Positions 1 to 9,218 are shown, numbered from the stretch's first letter. The stretch: 64,000 nt of DNA from Lachnoclostridium sp. (GCA_023664665.1 JAMPEY010000015.1:1-64000), one strand, 5' to 3'. Notes: generated by a model not told the origin, from the sequence alone. Made by a program: numbers and translations.

Positions 1-97
1 TTTAAAGGACAGTGGAATTTACCCTTGCACTGGAATTTAAAATTTCAAGTCAGCGGCGAAAAGGCATGGAAAATATTTTTGTTAACAAGTATAATTT

Positions 98-130
98 AAA
101 AGAGCGCATGGGACATTTGCTCTTTTTTTT
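98..130 (+). terminator. Intrinsic terminator
   Basis: A short inverted repeat (AAAGAGC and GCTCTTT) is followed by a run of eight T. It probably ends a transcript entering from the left edge and isolates the sigma-factor gene that follows. The first 97 bases contain no gene I can support. Confidence 0.6.
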
Positions 131-210
131 GCATCTAATAAGTGTAAATACCAAATCATTGTGCGCACAAAGAAAGGATGCCGTCCGAAGGGACGATTTA
201 CGGATGAACC

Positions 211-705
211 ATGGAAACTTTAATTAAAAAAGCAAAGCTGGGAGATGCGGATGCCTTTACGGAGCTGATGACATCCCAGATGCCCGGAATGTACCGTATT
301 GCAAGAGCTGTTCTTTTGAACGACGAGGATGCTGCGGACGCCATCTCCGATACGATTCTGACCTGTTTTGAAAAGCTGGGAACTTTAAGAGAAAATCGGT
401 ATTTCAAGACATGGATGACCAGAATTTTAATGAATAAGTGTTATGAAATCATCAGGGCAAACAAACACATGGTCTATGTGGAAGAATTGCCGGAGCAGGC
501 TCTGGAAGGGGATATGAGCGATCTGGAGTGGAAGGAAGCCATGAATGCTTTAGATAAAAAATACCGTATCGTGCTGATTTTATACTATGCACAGGGCTTT
601 CACACAAAAGAGATTGCCAAAATCTTAAAAATTCCGGACTCTACCGTGAGGACCAGACTTTCAAGGGGACGGGAGCAGCTTGCCAAGTATTTGGAATCTG
701 TGTAA
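211..705 (+). CDS. ECF-type RNA polymerase sigma factor
   Basis: This 164-residue protein should direct RNA polymerase to a small stress or envelope regulon. A sigma region 2 spans about residues 10-75 and ends in the helix around FKTWMTRILMNKC. A sigma region 4 helix-turn-helix spans about 105-155 (HTKEIAKILKIPDSTVRTRL). There is no region 1 or 3, which is the ECF layout, and the size is typical of SigV/SigW-like factors. The ATG is preceded by a GGATGAACC stretch. The next gene, 48 bases downstream, encodes a single-pass membrane protein and is the likely cognate anti-sigma factor. The promoter specificity cannot be read from the sequence. Confidence 0.93.
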   Translation: METLIKKAKLGDADAFTELMTSQMPGMYRIARAVLLNDEDAADAISDTILTCFEKLGTLRENRYFKTWMTRILMNKCYEIIRANKHMVYVEELPEQALEGDMSDLEWKEAMNALDKKYRIVLILYYAQGFHTKEIAKILKIPDSTVRTRLSRGREQLAKYLESV

Positions 706-753
706 GTATTTTTATTTTAAAATGCCGCTTACGCGGCGGAATGAGAGGAAAAT

Positions 754-1800
754 ATGCATAAAAAAAATGAAGAGAATATCACCGCATTTTTACAGAATGT
801 AGAAGTGCCGGATATCGTAGAAAAAAAAGCGGCAGAGGCTTTCCGGCAGATTCGTAGGACCCAAAAGCTTCCGAAAAATAAAAGAAGATTTGTATTGCCC
901 AAGGCTGCGGTGATTATCGGGTGCTGCTTCCTTATCTTCGGAACAACCACTGCCGCACTGGGAATCGGCAGTTTGTACAGACAGCGCATGGAAAACATAG
1001 ATAAAAGGACTATAGACGATTATTATGCGCTTGCAAATGTAGGTGAAACCATAGCGTTCAGCAGGGACCTCACGGACGCGGAAAGGGAAAGGTATCTGCA
1101 GTTAATCGAGGAATATGAGCAAAACGGCCTATTCCCGAAAACGGAGGTACCTTTCATAAAAGAGGGAAAAGATTATACCGGGAAAGGCGTCGCTCTGGAC
1201 GAATCCACCCTCACCCTGTATCTGCCCAATAAGACGCTGAAAGATGAAGAAATGCTGCAGATGATTGATTTTCAGCATAAAATGACATACAGTATCTATG
1301 CCAAATATCAGGAGAGACTTTTACAAAATGATGTCTGGCGCAGCCGTATGGTGAAAATGACGGATGAGATGATTGACCGGATTTACCTGATTTGCTGCTC
1401 TACCACCTATTCCGAAAGCGGCGGATATAACAGGAACCTTACAAAAGAAGAAGAAGAGCGTTATGAAATCCTTGTGAGGGAGTACGAAGAAGAGGGAAGA
1501 TATGTTGACACGGAGATAACCGTCATTCAAAAACCGGAGGAATATACCGGGGAAGGAGTTGCTATCTGTGTGGAGGACGGCGATTATTATTTACCGGAAG
1601 GGGAAGTGACGGAGGAAGAATTTTTACAGATTATCGATATGCGGCATAAAGAAAGCTATGCTCTGGACAGAATCCATGACGAAGTTGAAATGGGATGGCG
1701 CAGCGGATATCCCGGTCATGAAAATGATGACAGACTGCCGGATTTGACGGAAGCGGAAATCCAACAACTTGAGCAGGAAATTTCTATCGAGTTTGAATAA
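754..1800 (+). CDS. Membrane protein with duplicated exported domain, probable anti-sigma factor
   Basis: This 348-residue protein has a short charged cytoplasmic N-terminus, one membrane helix at about residues 50-72 and a large exported C-terminal part. Such topology next to an ECF sigma gene is the usual layout of a sigma/anti-sigma pair. The exported part contains two copies of a 75-residue unit (about 106-180 and 229-302). Both share the pattern LT-x-x-E-x-x-RY, EYE-x-x-G, YTG-x-GVA, YLP and a final LQ-x-ID-x-x-HK. The N-terminal region lacks an obvious zinc-binding HxxxCxxC motif. The anti-sigma role is inferred from context; the exported domain is not a family I recognise. Confidence 0.7.
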   Translation: MHKKNEENITAFLQNVEVPDIVEKKAAEAFRQIRRTQKLPKNKRRFVLPKAAVIIGCCFLIFGTTTAALGIGSLYRQRMENIDKRTIDDYYALANVGETIAFSRDLTDAERERYLQLIEEYEQNGLFPKTEVPFIKEGKDYTGKGVALDESTLTLYLPNKTLKDEEMLQMIDFQHKMTYSIYAKYQERLLQNDVWRSRMVKMTDEMIDRIYLICCSTTYSESGGYNRNLTKEEEERYEILVREYEEEGRYVDTEITVIQKPEEYTGEGVAICVEDGDYYLPEGEVTEEEFLQIIDMRHKESYALDRIHDEVEMGWRSGYPGHENDDRLPDLTEAEIQQLEQEISIEFE

Positions 1801-1808
1801 AAATAGAT

Positions 1809-1844
1809 GTCCGAGAACTCAGCATTTTGTGCGGTTTCTCGGAC
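1809..1844 (+). terminator. Hairpin after the sigma/anti-sigma pair
   Basis: A perfect nine-base inverted repeat (GTCCGAGAA and TTCTCGGAC) lies nine bases after the stop codon of the rightward operon and also past the end of the leftward AIPR gene. The T-run is weak, so it may be a poor or bidirectional terminator. Confidence 0.5.
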
Positions 1845-1863
1845 TCTATAAATGCAAATAATA

Positions 1864-3540
1864 TTAAAATTCATTCATTAATGATTCTATAATAGCAGAA
1901 CCTTTTGCTGCTTTACTATCACCGCCATTCAATTGATAGATTTCATAAATATGAGATACAAAGTTTTGAATATCTGTATCAGTTAATAAATCTATATCCA
2001 TTTCCTTTATATCATTTGCTAATATAATTTTTGAATCTGCCTTTTTAGCAAATGCATAATATAATACATAAAACAGCAAGTCCCCTTGAGTTGTTATATC
2101 TAAAGAAGCATCTCTTTTTAAAAAATTTTTAATTTTGTTTGCCCATATTATTATTTTGTAATAAACTTCAATGTCAATATTACTGTGATATAAAGCATCA
2201 TAGTATTCATCATTTGTTAATAATGTAGAAGGGCGTGCTCTTGAATAATTTGGCTTTTGTAAAAGCACAGAAATCAAAGATTGAGCTAAATAAGATACAC
2301 TCACTATTTCGTTACTTTTCTTTCCCTGATTTTTATAAAAATTTTTGCGTCTGTCATAATATAAACCATGTTGCTTAAAGTACATTTCAATCTGCCAATG
2401 TATAGCATCAGATGAACGAAGGGATGCTTTAGGAATAGTAGTTTGATTATTAGTCGCTAATATAATTTTGTCTCTGATGGTTTCTGAAGTTGGAACTATT
2501 ATTCTTACAAGGACATGTCGTGTGTCGGATGTAAGAGCTGATATATTACTCGAAAAATAATTATATATTTCATTTGAAGTTTGAAGTCCATTAACAATTT
2601 CAGGATCCGTAAGTACCAGTGTTTTGCTAGTCATAGGAACTATTTTACTAGCTAATATGGTAATGCCATTATTAAACCACCAAAAATCATCTGCTGAACT
2701 AGAAGATAATGTGTTAAATATTTCCTTATTTACAATAACATTTCCTTGATAATCTCGAATATTTGCTTCGAAAATTAATTGATTAAGAGTTCCTTTATCA
2801 TTTGTTATAAAATTGTAGTAGTCATTAAGAGATACCAAAGCAACATAATATGTATTTTGACCTAAAGATATCGGAGTTTCTGCAAGGTTTAGTTCGTAAT
2901 CTTGGATTATAGGATTGCTAATTGCGGTTAACAATTTATCAGCACCAAAGTATTCTATTAAAAACTTGGAACTTGGAAATAATTTTTTGATTTTGCCCTC
3001 TAATTCATTGCCTTGTTGCTTAACATTAGGATGTATTTCAACTCCTTCAGAAGCATAATAGAAAATAAAGGAAAGCTTTATGCGTTTTCTAATAAGGGAT
3101 GTGTATATATCTCTGAAAAGCTGAAAATTATCAAGAACATCCTTATTGTAGCGTGAAGAAAACGAGGAAACACTATTATTCAAATCCAGTAAATTTTCAC
3201 ATAAAGTTTTCCATTTCATTATGACATCTTCACCAAAAGAAGTGCTAGTTTTGGACTGAATAACTATGAACTCAAGAGTGCTATCTATAGGTATGTTTAT
3301 GTTTTCTATAAAATCTTCTTTAACAAGAACTCCATTACAAAACAAGAAAATAGAGTCACATCCGCCGTCGTTTCCAGAACCGAGAACTCTTTGTTCAATA
3401 TCTTCATCACTAATAACATAGTTTTTAAGTATCTGTTTAGCAGAATAGAACTCAAAAAATTTTTCAATGGTCAAATAGGTTTCTTGTTCTGTATATTCTT
3501 TTGATATAATATCTTTTAAAATGATTTGTGTATTATTCAT
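1864..3540 (-). CDS. AIPR-family abortive-infection phage-resistance protein
   Basis: This 558-residue protein resembles the AIPR family (PF10592), linked to abortive infection by phage. The family hallmarks are the segment around FNNGITILA and the nearby IVNGLQTS, in the middle of the protein. The N-terminus has GSGNDGGCDSI (about 55-64) and then IVIQSK (about 92-97). This resembles the D...QxK core of Mrr-like PD-(D/E)XK nucleases, so it may cleave nucleic acid. I chose the ATG preceded by GAGGAG with good spacing; an upstream in-frame ATG lacks such a site. The gene is much more AT-rich than its chromosomal neighbours and faces away from the methylase/nuclease pair, as in transferred defence islands. 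Confidence 0.8.
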   Translation of the reverse strand: MNNTQIILKDIISKEYTEQETYLTIEKFFEFYSAKQILKNYVISDEDIEQRVLGSGNDGGCDSIFLFCNGVLVKEDFIENINIPIDSTLEFIVIQSKTSTSFGEDVIMKWKTLCENLLDLNNSVSSFSSRYNKDVLDNFQLFRDIYTSLIRKRIKLSFIFYYASEGVEIHPNVKQQGNELEGKIKKLFPSSKFLIEYFGADKLLTAISNPIIQDYELNLAETPISLGQNTYYVALVSLNDYYNFITNDKGTLNQLIFEANIRDYQGNVIVNKEIFNTLSSSSADDFWWFNNGITILASKIVPMTSKTLVLTDPEIVNGLQTSNEIYNYFSSNISALTSDTRHVLVRIIVPTSETIRDKIILATNNQTTIPKASLRSSDAIHWQIEMYFKQHGLYYDRRKNFYKNQGKKSNEIVSVSYLAQSLISVLLQKPNYSRARPSTLLTNDEYYDALYHSNIDIEVYYKIIIWANKIKNFLKRDASLDITTQGDLLFYVLYYAFAKKADSKIILANDIKEMDIDLLTDTDIQNFVSHIYEIYQLNGGDSKAAKGSAIIESLMNEF

Positions 3541-3615
3541 TTTATCTTCTCCTCGTATAAATATCTCTCTGCGACTCTCATTCGGTATACTCTTCTTGTA
3601 TAATTGCCCCACCAT

Positions 3616-4105
3616 AATAATCGCACTTTTTCTACTATCAATTTTTTAAACAATTAGGGTACTCTGTTCTAAAACAAGCATAAATGTAAACGCAGATTCC
3701 GAAGCAGATTATCATCATAATAGACAGTCTTAAAATAGGTCTACCTATTTCTTTATCGCTTTTCGGAAATTCTTCCTTAAATCAGAAAAAACTCTCTATT
3801 ATATTATTAAATTTATAAAATTTTAAAATATTGTAACTACCATTAAAAATCTCTGCCATTTGGTGAAACCTAGATTCTTTAATACTTTTGCAGTCGCTAT
3901 TGCCTCTATATATGAATTTAATTATAAATAGTATAACAAATAAAAGACCAAAACACAAGAAAACTAATTTAAAAAGTAAATAACTTTTTTAAATATTAGT
4001 GGAGGAAAATCTTTGTATATGTTATAATATTTTTGCAGAATTAAAATGCTTTGATAATACAAAAATATATTAAATATTACAGAATCTTAAAAAAGGGGGT
4101 TATTA
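3616..4105. other. AT-rich intergenic region of the defence island
   Basis: About 490 bases separate the two divergent defence genes. I see no gene here. A palindrome (AAATAGG-TCTA-CCTATTT, 3733-3750) could be an operator, and a TATAAT at 4023-4028 is a plausible -10 for the methylase gene, although no good -35 element is visible. The composition is strongly AT-rich, like the flanking defence genes. Confidence 0.5.
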
Positions 4106-5131
4106 ATGAATACTGAATGTGTATTTAAACAAATAGAAAAAATTTGCGCAAAACAAAAAGGATTTGTTAAAGAAGATGCTGCTGTTTTTTTAGGGGATTC
4201 TTTAGAAGTGCTAAAAAACCTACCAGATAAAAGTATATCTTTGATTCTAACAGATCCGCCATATCATTCAACACAGAAAAAAAATATATTTGGAGATACA
4301 TTATTTAAAAATGATGATGAATATGTGGAATGGTTGCAGCGTTTTTCATCAGAATGGAAACGAGTCTTAAAAAACAATGGGAGTGTTTTTTGTTTTTGCT
4401 CTTCTGCAATGGTATCAAAATTAGAATTAATGTTTTCAAATGAATTTAATATATTATCTCAAATTGTTTGGACAAAACCAAATGCTCCAGGGTATGATGG
4501 TTGGAAACAGAAGATGAAAAAAGAAAGCTTGAGACAATGGTATGCTCATTCTGAACGAATTATATTTATGGAACCAAATTTAGAAGGGAATCTATACCAA
4601 TCATATTTTGGTGTAATGTTAAAAGAATGGCGACAGGAAGCAGAACTTTCAGGACATCAATTAACAGAAATGATTGGTGCATATGGAAAAATCAATCATG
4701 GAGGCGCAGTTTCTAACTGGGAAGCAGGAAGAAATATTCCTAATAAGGAACAATATGAAAAAATTAGACAAGCAATTATTTCAACAGGAAAGGTAAAAAG
4801 TATTCCTGATTATGAGGATGTAATTCGTCCTTTTTGTGTTAATAAAAATATGGAATTTACAGATGTGTGGAATTTTGAAAATGTACGCCCATATAAGGGC
4901 AAACATCCGGCTGAAAAACCACAAGATTTGCTTCAACATGCAATTAGGGCAACTACTTATCCAGGAGATATTGTTTTAGATTGTTTTGCAGGATCGGGAG
5001 CAACGGCAATTGCTGCTAATGAACTAGGTAGACGCTCTGTATCAATTGAAATCGAAAGTGAATGGTATAACTATATTTGCAATAGAATTGCGGATTGCTT
5101 TGAATACGAACAATTATCTTTTATGTGTTGA
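4106..5131 (+). CDS. Beta-class site-specific DNA methyltransferase with embedded helix-turn-helix
   Basis: This 341-residue enzyme should methylate an exocyclic amino group of adenine or cytosine using S-adenosylmethionine. The catalytic motif DPPY is at about 50-53 and the cofactor motif FAGSG at about 294-298, so the order is that of the beta class. Between them, at about residues 170-230, lies a segment resembling a small HTH domain (EWRQEAELSG...AVSNWEAGRNIPN). It could add DNA specificity or autoregulate the operon. A strong AGGGGG ribosome-binding site precedes the ATG. The nuclease gene starts 13 bases downstream, which fits a type II restriction-modification pair. The target sequence is unknown. 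Confidence 0.9.
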   Translation: MNTECVFKQIEKICAKQKGFVKEDAAVFLGDSLEVLKNLPDKSISLILTDPPYHSTQKKNIFGDTLFKNDDEYVEWLQRFSSEWKRVLKNNGSVFCFCSSAMVSKLELMFSNEFNILSQIVWTKPNAPGYDGWKQKMKKESLRQWYAHSERIIFMEPNLEGNLYQSYFGVMLKEWRQEAELSGHQLTEMIGAYGKINHGGAVSNWEAGRNIPNKEQYEKIRQAIISTGKVKSIPDYEDVIRPFCVNKNMEFTDVWNFENVRPYKGKHPAEKPQDLLQHAIRATTYPGDIVLDCFAGSGATAIAANELGRRSVSIEIESEWYNYICNRIADCFEYEQLSFMC

Positions 5132-5144
5132 GGAGGATTGTATT

Positions 5145-6116
5145 ATGCAAAAAATTCCTAAATTACCAAAGTTGCTTGATCGTAAAATTTATAAATCGGG
5201 GCAAACGAGAGGCGCCGATGACGATGTGATATATCAGAACCGTGTAAATAGAAATAATACTGTGCTAATTCCATTTCATGTTTGGCAAAGTGATGAGAGA
5301 TTATATAAGATTGCAGAACAGTTTGAAAATGGTTACATTGTGCTAATAAATCCAAGTGATTATTATGATTTGAAAGAGCCTGAAAAAATACTTGCAGAGT
5401 ATCATCTTATATTGGGTAAAAATTGTTTGCTTTTTTATGAAACAAGAGACGAGTGGAATATGTATAATCCAAGCGAAAAAGGAATAAAAGCTGCATTAAA
5501 TAGAAGAAGCCCTTTAGGTGGGGAATATGTGGCAAGAATTCCAGCCACTACAGCAGAAAATGATAATAAAATAAATATTGGATTTACTAAAACTTCACAA
5601 AAAGGTGCAGGTATAAGATTATATGAATATGCTTCAGCATATACTATACAAAAGTGTCGATTACAACTGGAAGCTATTTTTTGGTGTTGTTATGATGCAC
5701 TGAAAGTTGTACAAGAATTTGGAATGAGTGAAGAAGATGCAATTTTTCGTAAAGATGATTGTTTAAATAAGTGTAAAGTTCAAGGACTCCTTGATATAAA
5801 TAAGATGAAAGGTCATAGGATATTGGATGATAATTATGAAACTATTTGCCCTCTTTGTCAAAAAAAATTATCGGGCTATGGTTTCTTTAAAAGATTGCCG
5901 CAAGCTGAAGGAAGAGAAGTTCCAGATTTGACCGTAACAGAAATTAATCTCTTTCATATAGATGAATTAAAATATGGCGTATATAATCATAAACCATATA
6001 ATTTGGGATGGGGACACCACCATTGTAATGTTGTTGTTAAAGATTCGGGAATTGAAGCAACTTTACAATGGATGAAAGAGGTTTTAATTAGGAATGGAAT
6101 TATTGACAATAACTGA
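5145..6116 (+). CDS. Type II restriction endonuclease with C-terminal HNH-like zinc motif
   Basis: This 323-residue protein is the probable partner nuclease of the adjacent methyltransferase. The C-terminus has CPLC at about 235-238, HID at 271-273 and HHHC at 291-294, a pattern expected of an HNH/zinc nuclease fold. The N-terminal half (about 10-45, KIYKSGQTRGADDDVIYQ) looks conserved and reminds me of BstXI-like enzymes, but that is from memory. The start chosen is the ATG after AGGAGG, which overlaps the methylase stop region; a longer frame upstream only overlaps the methylase. The gene shares the low GC of its operon partner. Confidence 0.72.
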   Translation: MQKIPKLPKLLDRKIYKSGQTRGADDDVIYQNRVNRNNTVLIPFHVWQSDERLYKIAEQFENGYIVLINPSDYYDLKEPEKILAEYHLILGKNCLLFYETRDEWNMYNPSEKGIKAALNRRSPLGGEYVARIPATTAENDNKINIGFTKTSQKGAGIRLYEYASAYTIQKCRLQLEAIFWCCYDALKVVQEFGMSEEDAIFRKDDCLNKCKVQGLLDINKMKGHRILDDNYETICPLCQKKLSGYGFFKRLPQAEGREVPDLTVTEINLFHIDELKYGVYNHKPYNLGWGHHHCNVVVKDSGIEATLQWMKEVLIRNGIIDNN

Positions 6117-6651
6117 TTAGGAATGAGCAAAATGTATTGATTGAAAAATAGGAATTGACAGTTTGTTTCCATAAATAGAAAACAGTAGATTTTATGGCTT
6201 AGCAAAGTTGATGTAAACTCGAAACTTACGAAAAAGGGATGCTACTATGAGATTGCTTTCAGTCTGCGATAAGACTGACCTGAGTGTGTAGTGACTGTGG
6301 CAACTACAACTACTAATAAACTGATATGAGCATGGGTATTTCATTTGTAACAGGATTTATTCTTTACCCACATCTGCTCCTATCCTGTATTTTTAAAGCA
6401 AGAGGTATAATATTCATATTCCGTTCAAAGGAAATAGCTGTTTTTAAAATATCTGCGATCCCTGTCAATAGAAAGCTTTAAATCATCAATAATAGTGATG
6501 TATTTTGTAAAACTTAAGAAAATCTTCTTTTTCAGGAGTAACTATAATATCCGGCATAACAGGCAGGAACCTTTTTTGATAAGGATCTGCCTGTTTCCCA
6601 TTTATACCGCAATTCCCCCCAATGGCAAATCCGCCGATTCGGTTATTGGGC
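6117..6651. other. Intergenic region between defence island and mutS2
   Basis: I find no convincing gene in these 535 bases. Several small inverted repeats occur: CAGTCT/AGACTG and GTAGT/ACTAC near 6260-6320, and AACAGGCAG/CTGCCTGTT near 6560-6595. The reverse strand near 6420-6560 has short coding-like stretches in different frames (for example MPDIIVTPEKEDFLKF), which could be a decayed gene. This is probably the right border of the defence island. Confidence 0.4.
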
Positions 6652-6681
6652 TTTTCATAAAATGATATTCTATGTTATAAT
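6652..6681 (+). promoter_or_regulatory. mutS2 promoter
   Basis: TTTTCA and a perfect TATAAT are separated by 18 bases. Transcription would start about seven bases later, just before the long hairpin in the mutS2 leader. Confidence 0.5.
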
Positions 6682-6698
6682 ATACCCAAAGGGCAGAA

Positions 6699-6759
6699 TC
6701 AAGTGTCCAAAGAAGCATCTGCCGAGCTTGCTCGAGCAGAAGCTTCTTTGAGCACTTGA
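6699..6759 (+). promoter_or_regulatory. 61-nt near-perfect hairpin in the mutS2 5' leader
   Basis: The arms pair almost completely: TCAAGTG with CACTTGA, CAAAGAAGC with GCTTCTTTG, TCTGC with GCAGA, and CGAG with CTCG around a CTTG loop. Only about three positions are mismatched or bulged. No T-run follows, so it is not a normal terminator. It sits between the promoter and the AGGAGG of mutS2 and could be an RNase III site, an RNA stabiliser or a small inverted-repeat element. Confidence 0.7.
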
Positions 6760-6781
6760 CACCCCTGCAGGAGGTGTACGC

Positions 6782-9178
6782 TTGAACCAAAAAGTATTAA
6801 AAACCTTAGAATACAATAAAATTATTGAAATGCTCACGGATAAAGCGGACTCCCAGCCGGGTAAGAAATTGTGCGGCGAACTGCTTCCCATGAAAGATAT
6901 CCACAAGATACGGGACGCCCAGAGACAAACGGGGGATGCTCTCGGCCGTTTGTTCCGTGATGGCAGCACTTCTTTCGGAAGCAACCGGGATTTGGGATTT
7001 TCCCTTCGCTCTCTGGAGGTAGGCAGCACTCTTTCCCAATCGGAGCTTTTAAAAATTGCCTCCCTGCTTGATAATGTAAACCGTGTCAAAACCTACGGTC
7101 AAAAAACATCCGGTACGCCTGCTTCGGAAGATACCCCCTATGACAGTCTGGATATGTATTTTGAACAACTGACTCCCCTGACGCAGCTTGCAGGCGAGAT
7201 TAACCGCTGCATTCTCTCGGAAGAAGAAATTGCCGATGACGCCAGCGCCAAATTAAAAAGCATCCGCCGTTCCAAGCTGCTTACCAACGAAAAAATCCAC
7301 AGTCAGCTAAACTCCATGGTAAACGGCGCTTACCGCACCTATCTGCAGGATGCGGTGATTACCATGAGGAACAATCGCTATTGTATTCCCGTAAAAGCGG
7401 AGTACAAAAGTCAGGTAAACGGCATGGTTCATGATCAGTCCGCCACCGGCTCCACCTTTTTTATAGAGCCCGCCGCCGTGGTGAACCTGAACAATCAATT
7501 AAAGGAACTGGATTTACAGGAACAGGAGGAAATCCAAGTCATTCTGGCCGATTTAAGCGCTCAGGCAGGGCTTCATACACAGGAGCTTACACAAAATCAA
7601 AAAATTATGACAACCCTTGACTTTATTTTTGCCAAGGCAAAGCTGGCTCTGGACCAAAACGCCACCGAGCCCATGTTTAACAGAAAACATATCATTCATA
7701 TCCGCAAAGGAAGACATCCTCTTCTTGATAAAAAGAGAGTTGTGCCCATCGATATTCATCTGGGCAGGGATTTTGACCTTCTCATCGTCACAGGTCCCAA
7801 TACCGGCGGTAAAACCGTTTCTTTAAAAACCGTAGGGCTATTCACATTAATGGGACAGGCAGGACTTCACATTCCCGCTTCGGACAGGTCGGAGCTTTCC
7901 GTTTTTGAAGAGGTTTATGCGGATATCGGGGATGAACAGAGCATTGAACAGAGTTTATCCACATTTTCATCCCATATGACCAGCATTGTCCACATTTTGT
8001 CCCATGCGGATGAGCATTCCCTCTGTTTGTTTGACGAGCTGGGAGCCGGAACCGACCCCACGGAGGGCGCTGCTTTGGCAATCGCTATTTTAAACCATCT
8101 GCATGATAGGGGCATTCGCACCATGGCTACCACCCACTATAGCGAGCTTAAAATTTATGCTCTGTCCACCCCTTTTGTGGAAAATGCCTGCTGCGAGTTT
8201 AATGTGGAAACCTTACAGCCCACTTACCGGCTTTTAATCGGTATTCCCGGCAAGAGTAACGCTTTTGCCATCTCCTTAAAACTGGGGCTGCCGGAAGATA
8301 TTATCAATGCGGCAAAAGAACAGATTGGCAAAGAGGAAAAGAGCTTTGAGGATGTGATTGCGGACTTGGAGCAGAGCCGCGTAACCATTGAAAGAGAGCA
8401 GACAGAAATTGCCCAGTATAAAGAGCGCATCCGCATCCTGCAGGAACAGCTTCAGCGTAAAAACGAAAAAATAGATCAGGCAAAGGAACGCATCTTGCGG
8501 GAGGCTAACGAACAGGCGCGTCAGATTCTGCAGGAAGCAAAAGAGGTTGCCGACGAAACGATACGGGATATCAACCAACTAAGCTCAAATGGGGATATCA
8601 AAGGACTTGAGAAAAAGCGGCAGAAAGTCCGGGATAAAATCAGCGAAAAAAATGGAAAGCTCGCTTTGGAAACATCGCCTCAAAAGCAAAAGGAGACGAA
8701 AACCGTTGACCCCCAAAAACTAAAAAAGGGAGATTTCGTTAAAATCCTGTCCATGGGACTAAAGGGCACCGTCAACACCCTGCCCGATTCCAAGGGAAAC
8801 CTTTTCGTGCTATGCGGCATCATTCGGACGCAGACCAATGTAAAAGATTTAATTTATGCGGAAGAAGACAGCATGCCCGCACATTCTTTAACACACAGCG
8901 GAGCCGGTTCCATAAAAATGTCCAAATCCCTGTCTGTGTCCACGGAAATTAATCTTTTGGGAAAAACTGCGGATGAGGCTTTAGCCGAATTGGATAAATA
9001 TTTGGATGACGCCTATCTGGCTCATCTTCCCAGTGTGCGGGTCGTTCACGGAAAGGGAACAGGAACCTTGCGAAACGCTGTACACAATTACCTGAAACGC
9101 CAGAAACATGTAAAAGAATTCCGATTGGGAGAGTATGGCGAAGGCGACGCCGGCGTCACCATTGTAACCTTCCGCTGA
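6782..9178 (+). CDS. mutS2: MutS2-family ATPase/endonuclease
   Basis: MutS2 (798 residues here, about 785 in Bacillus) binds branched DNA and also rescues collided ribosomes in some Firmicutes. Visible parts are the MutS core, a Walker A motif GPNTGGKT at about 338, a Walker B/ABC-type region (LFDELGAGTDPTEG), a long charged coiled coil at about 510-620, and a C-terminal Smr domain from about 720 (HGKGTGTLR). The start is TTG, supported by AGGAGGTG eight bases upstream. It is followed after 40 bases by the response-regulator gene. The GC is higher than in the preceding island, marking the return to core chromosome. Confidence 0.95.
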   Translation: MNQKVLKTLEYNKIIEMLTDKADSQPGKKLCGELLPMKDIHKIRDAQRQTGDALGRLFRDGSTSFGSNRDLGFSLRSLEVGSTLSQSELLKIASLLDNVNRVKTYGQKTSGTPASEDTPYDSLDMYFEQLTPLTQLAGEINRCILSEEEIADDASAKLKSIRRSKLLTNEKIHSQLNSMVNGAYRTYLQDAVITMRNNRYCIPVKAEYKSQVNGMVHDQSATGSTFFIEPAAVVNLNNQLKELDLQEQEEIQVILADLSAQAGLHTQELTQNQKIMTTLDFIFAKAKLALDQNATEPMFNRKHIIHIRKGRHPLLDKKRVVPIDIHLGRDFDLLIVTGPNTGGKTVSLKTVGLFTLMGQAGLHIPASDRSELSVFEEVYADIGDEQSIEQSLSTFSSHMTSIVHILSHADEHSLCLFDELGAGTDPTEGAALAIAILNHLHDRGIRTMATTHYSELKIYALSTPFVENACCEFNVETLQPTYRLLIGIPGKSNAFAISLKLGLPEDIINAAKEQIGKEEKSFEDVIADLEQSRVTIEREQTEIAQYKERIRILQEQLQRKNEKIDQAKERILREANEQARQILQEAKEVADETIRDINQLSSNGDIKGLEKKRQKVRDKISEKNGKLALETSPQKQKETKTVDPQKLKKGDFVKILSMGLKGTVNTLPDSKGNLFVLCGIIRTQTNVKDLIYAEEDSMPAHSLTHSGAGSIKMSKSLSVSTEINLLGKTADEALAELDKYLDDAYLAHLPSVRVVHGKGTGTLRNAVHNYLKRQKHVKEFRLGEYGEGDAGVTIVTFR

Positions 9179-9218
9179 TTACAAACTTCCCGTCATGCCT
9201 GCACAGAAAGGAGCCATC

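Noticed and set aside
6117..6600. Possible transposon-associated guide RNA or retron
   Set aside because: No tnpB, transposase or reverse transcriptase gene is nearby, and the inverted repeats are short.
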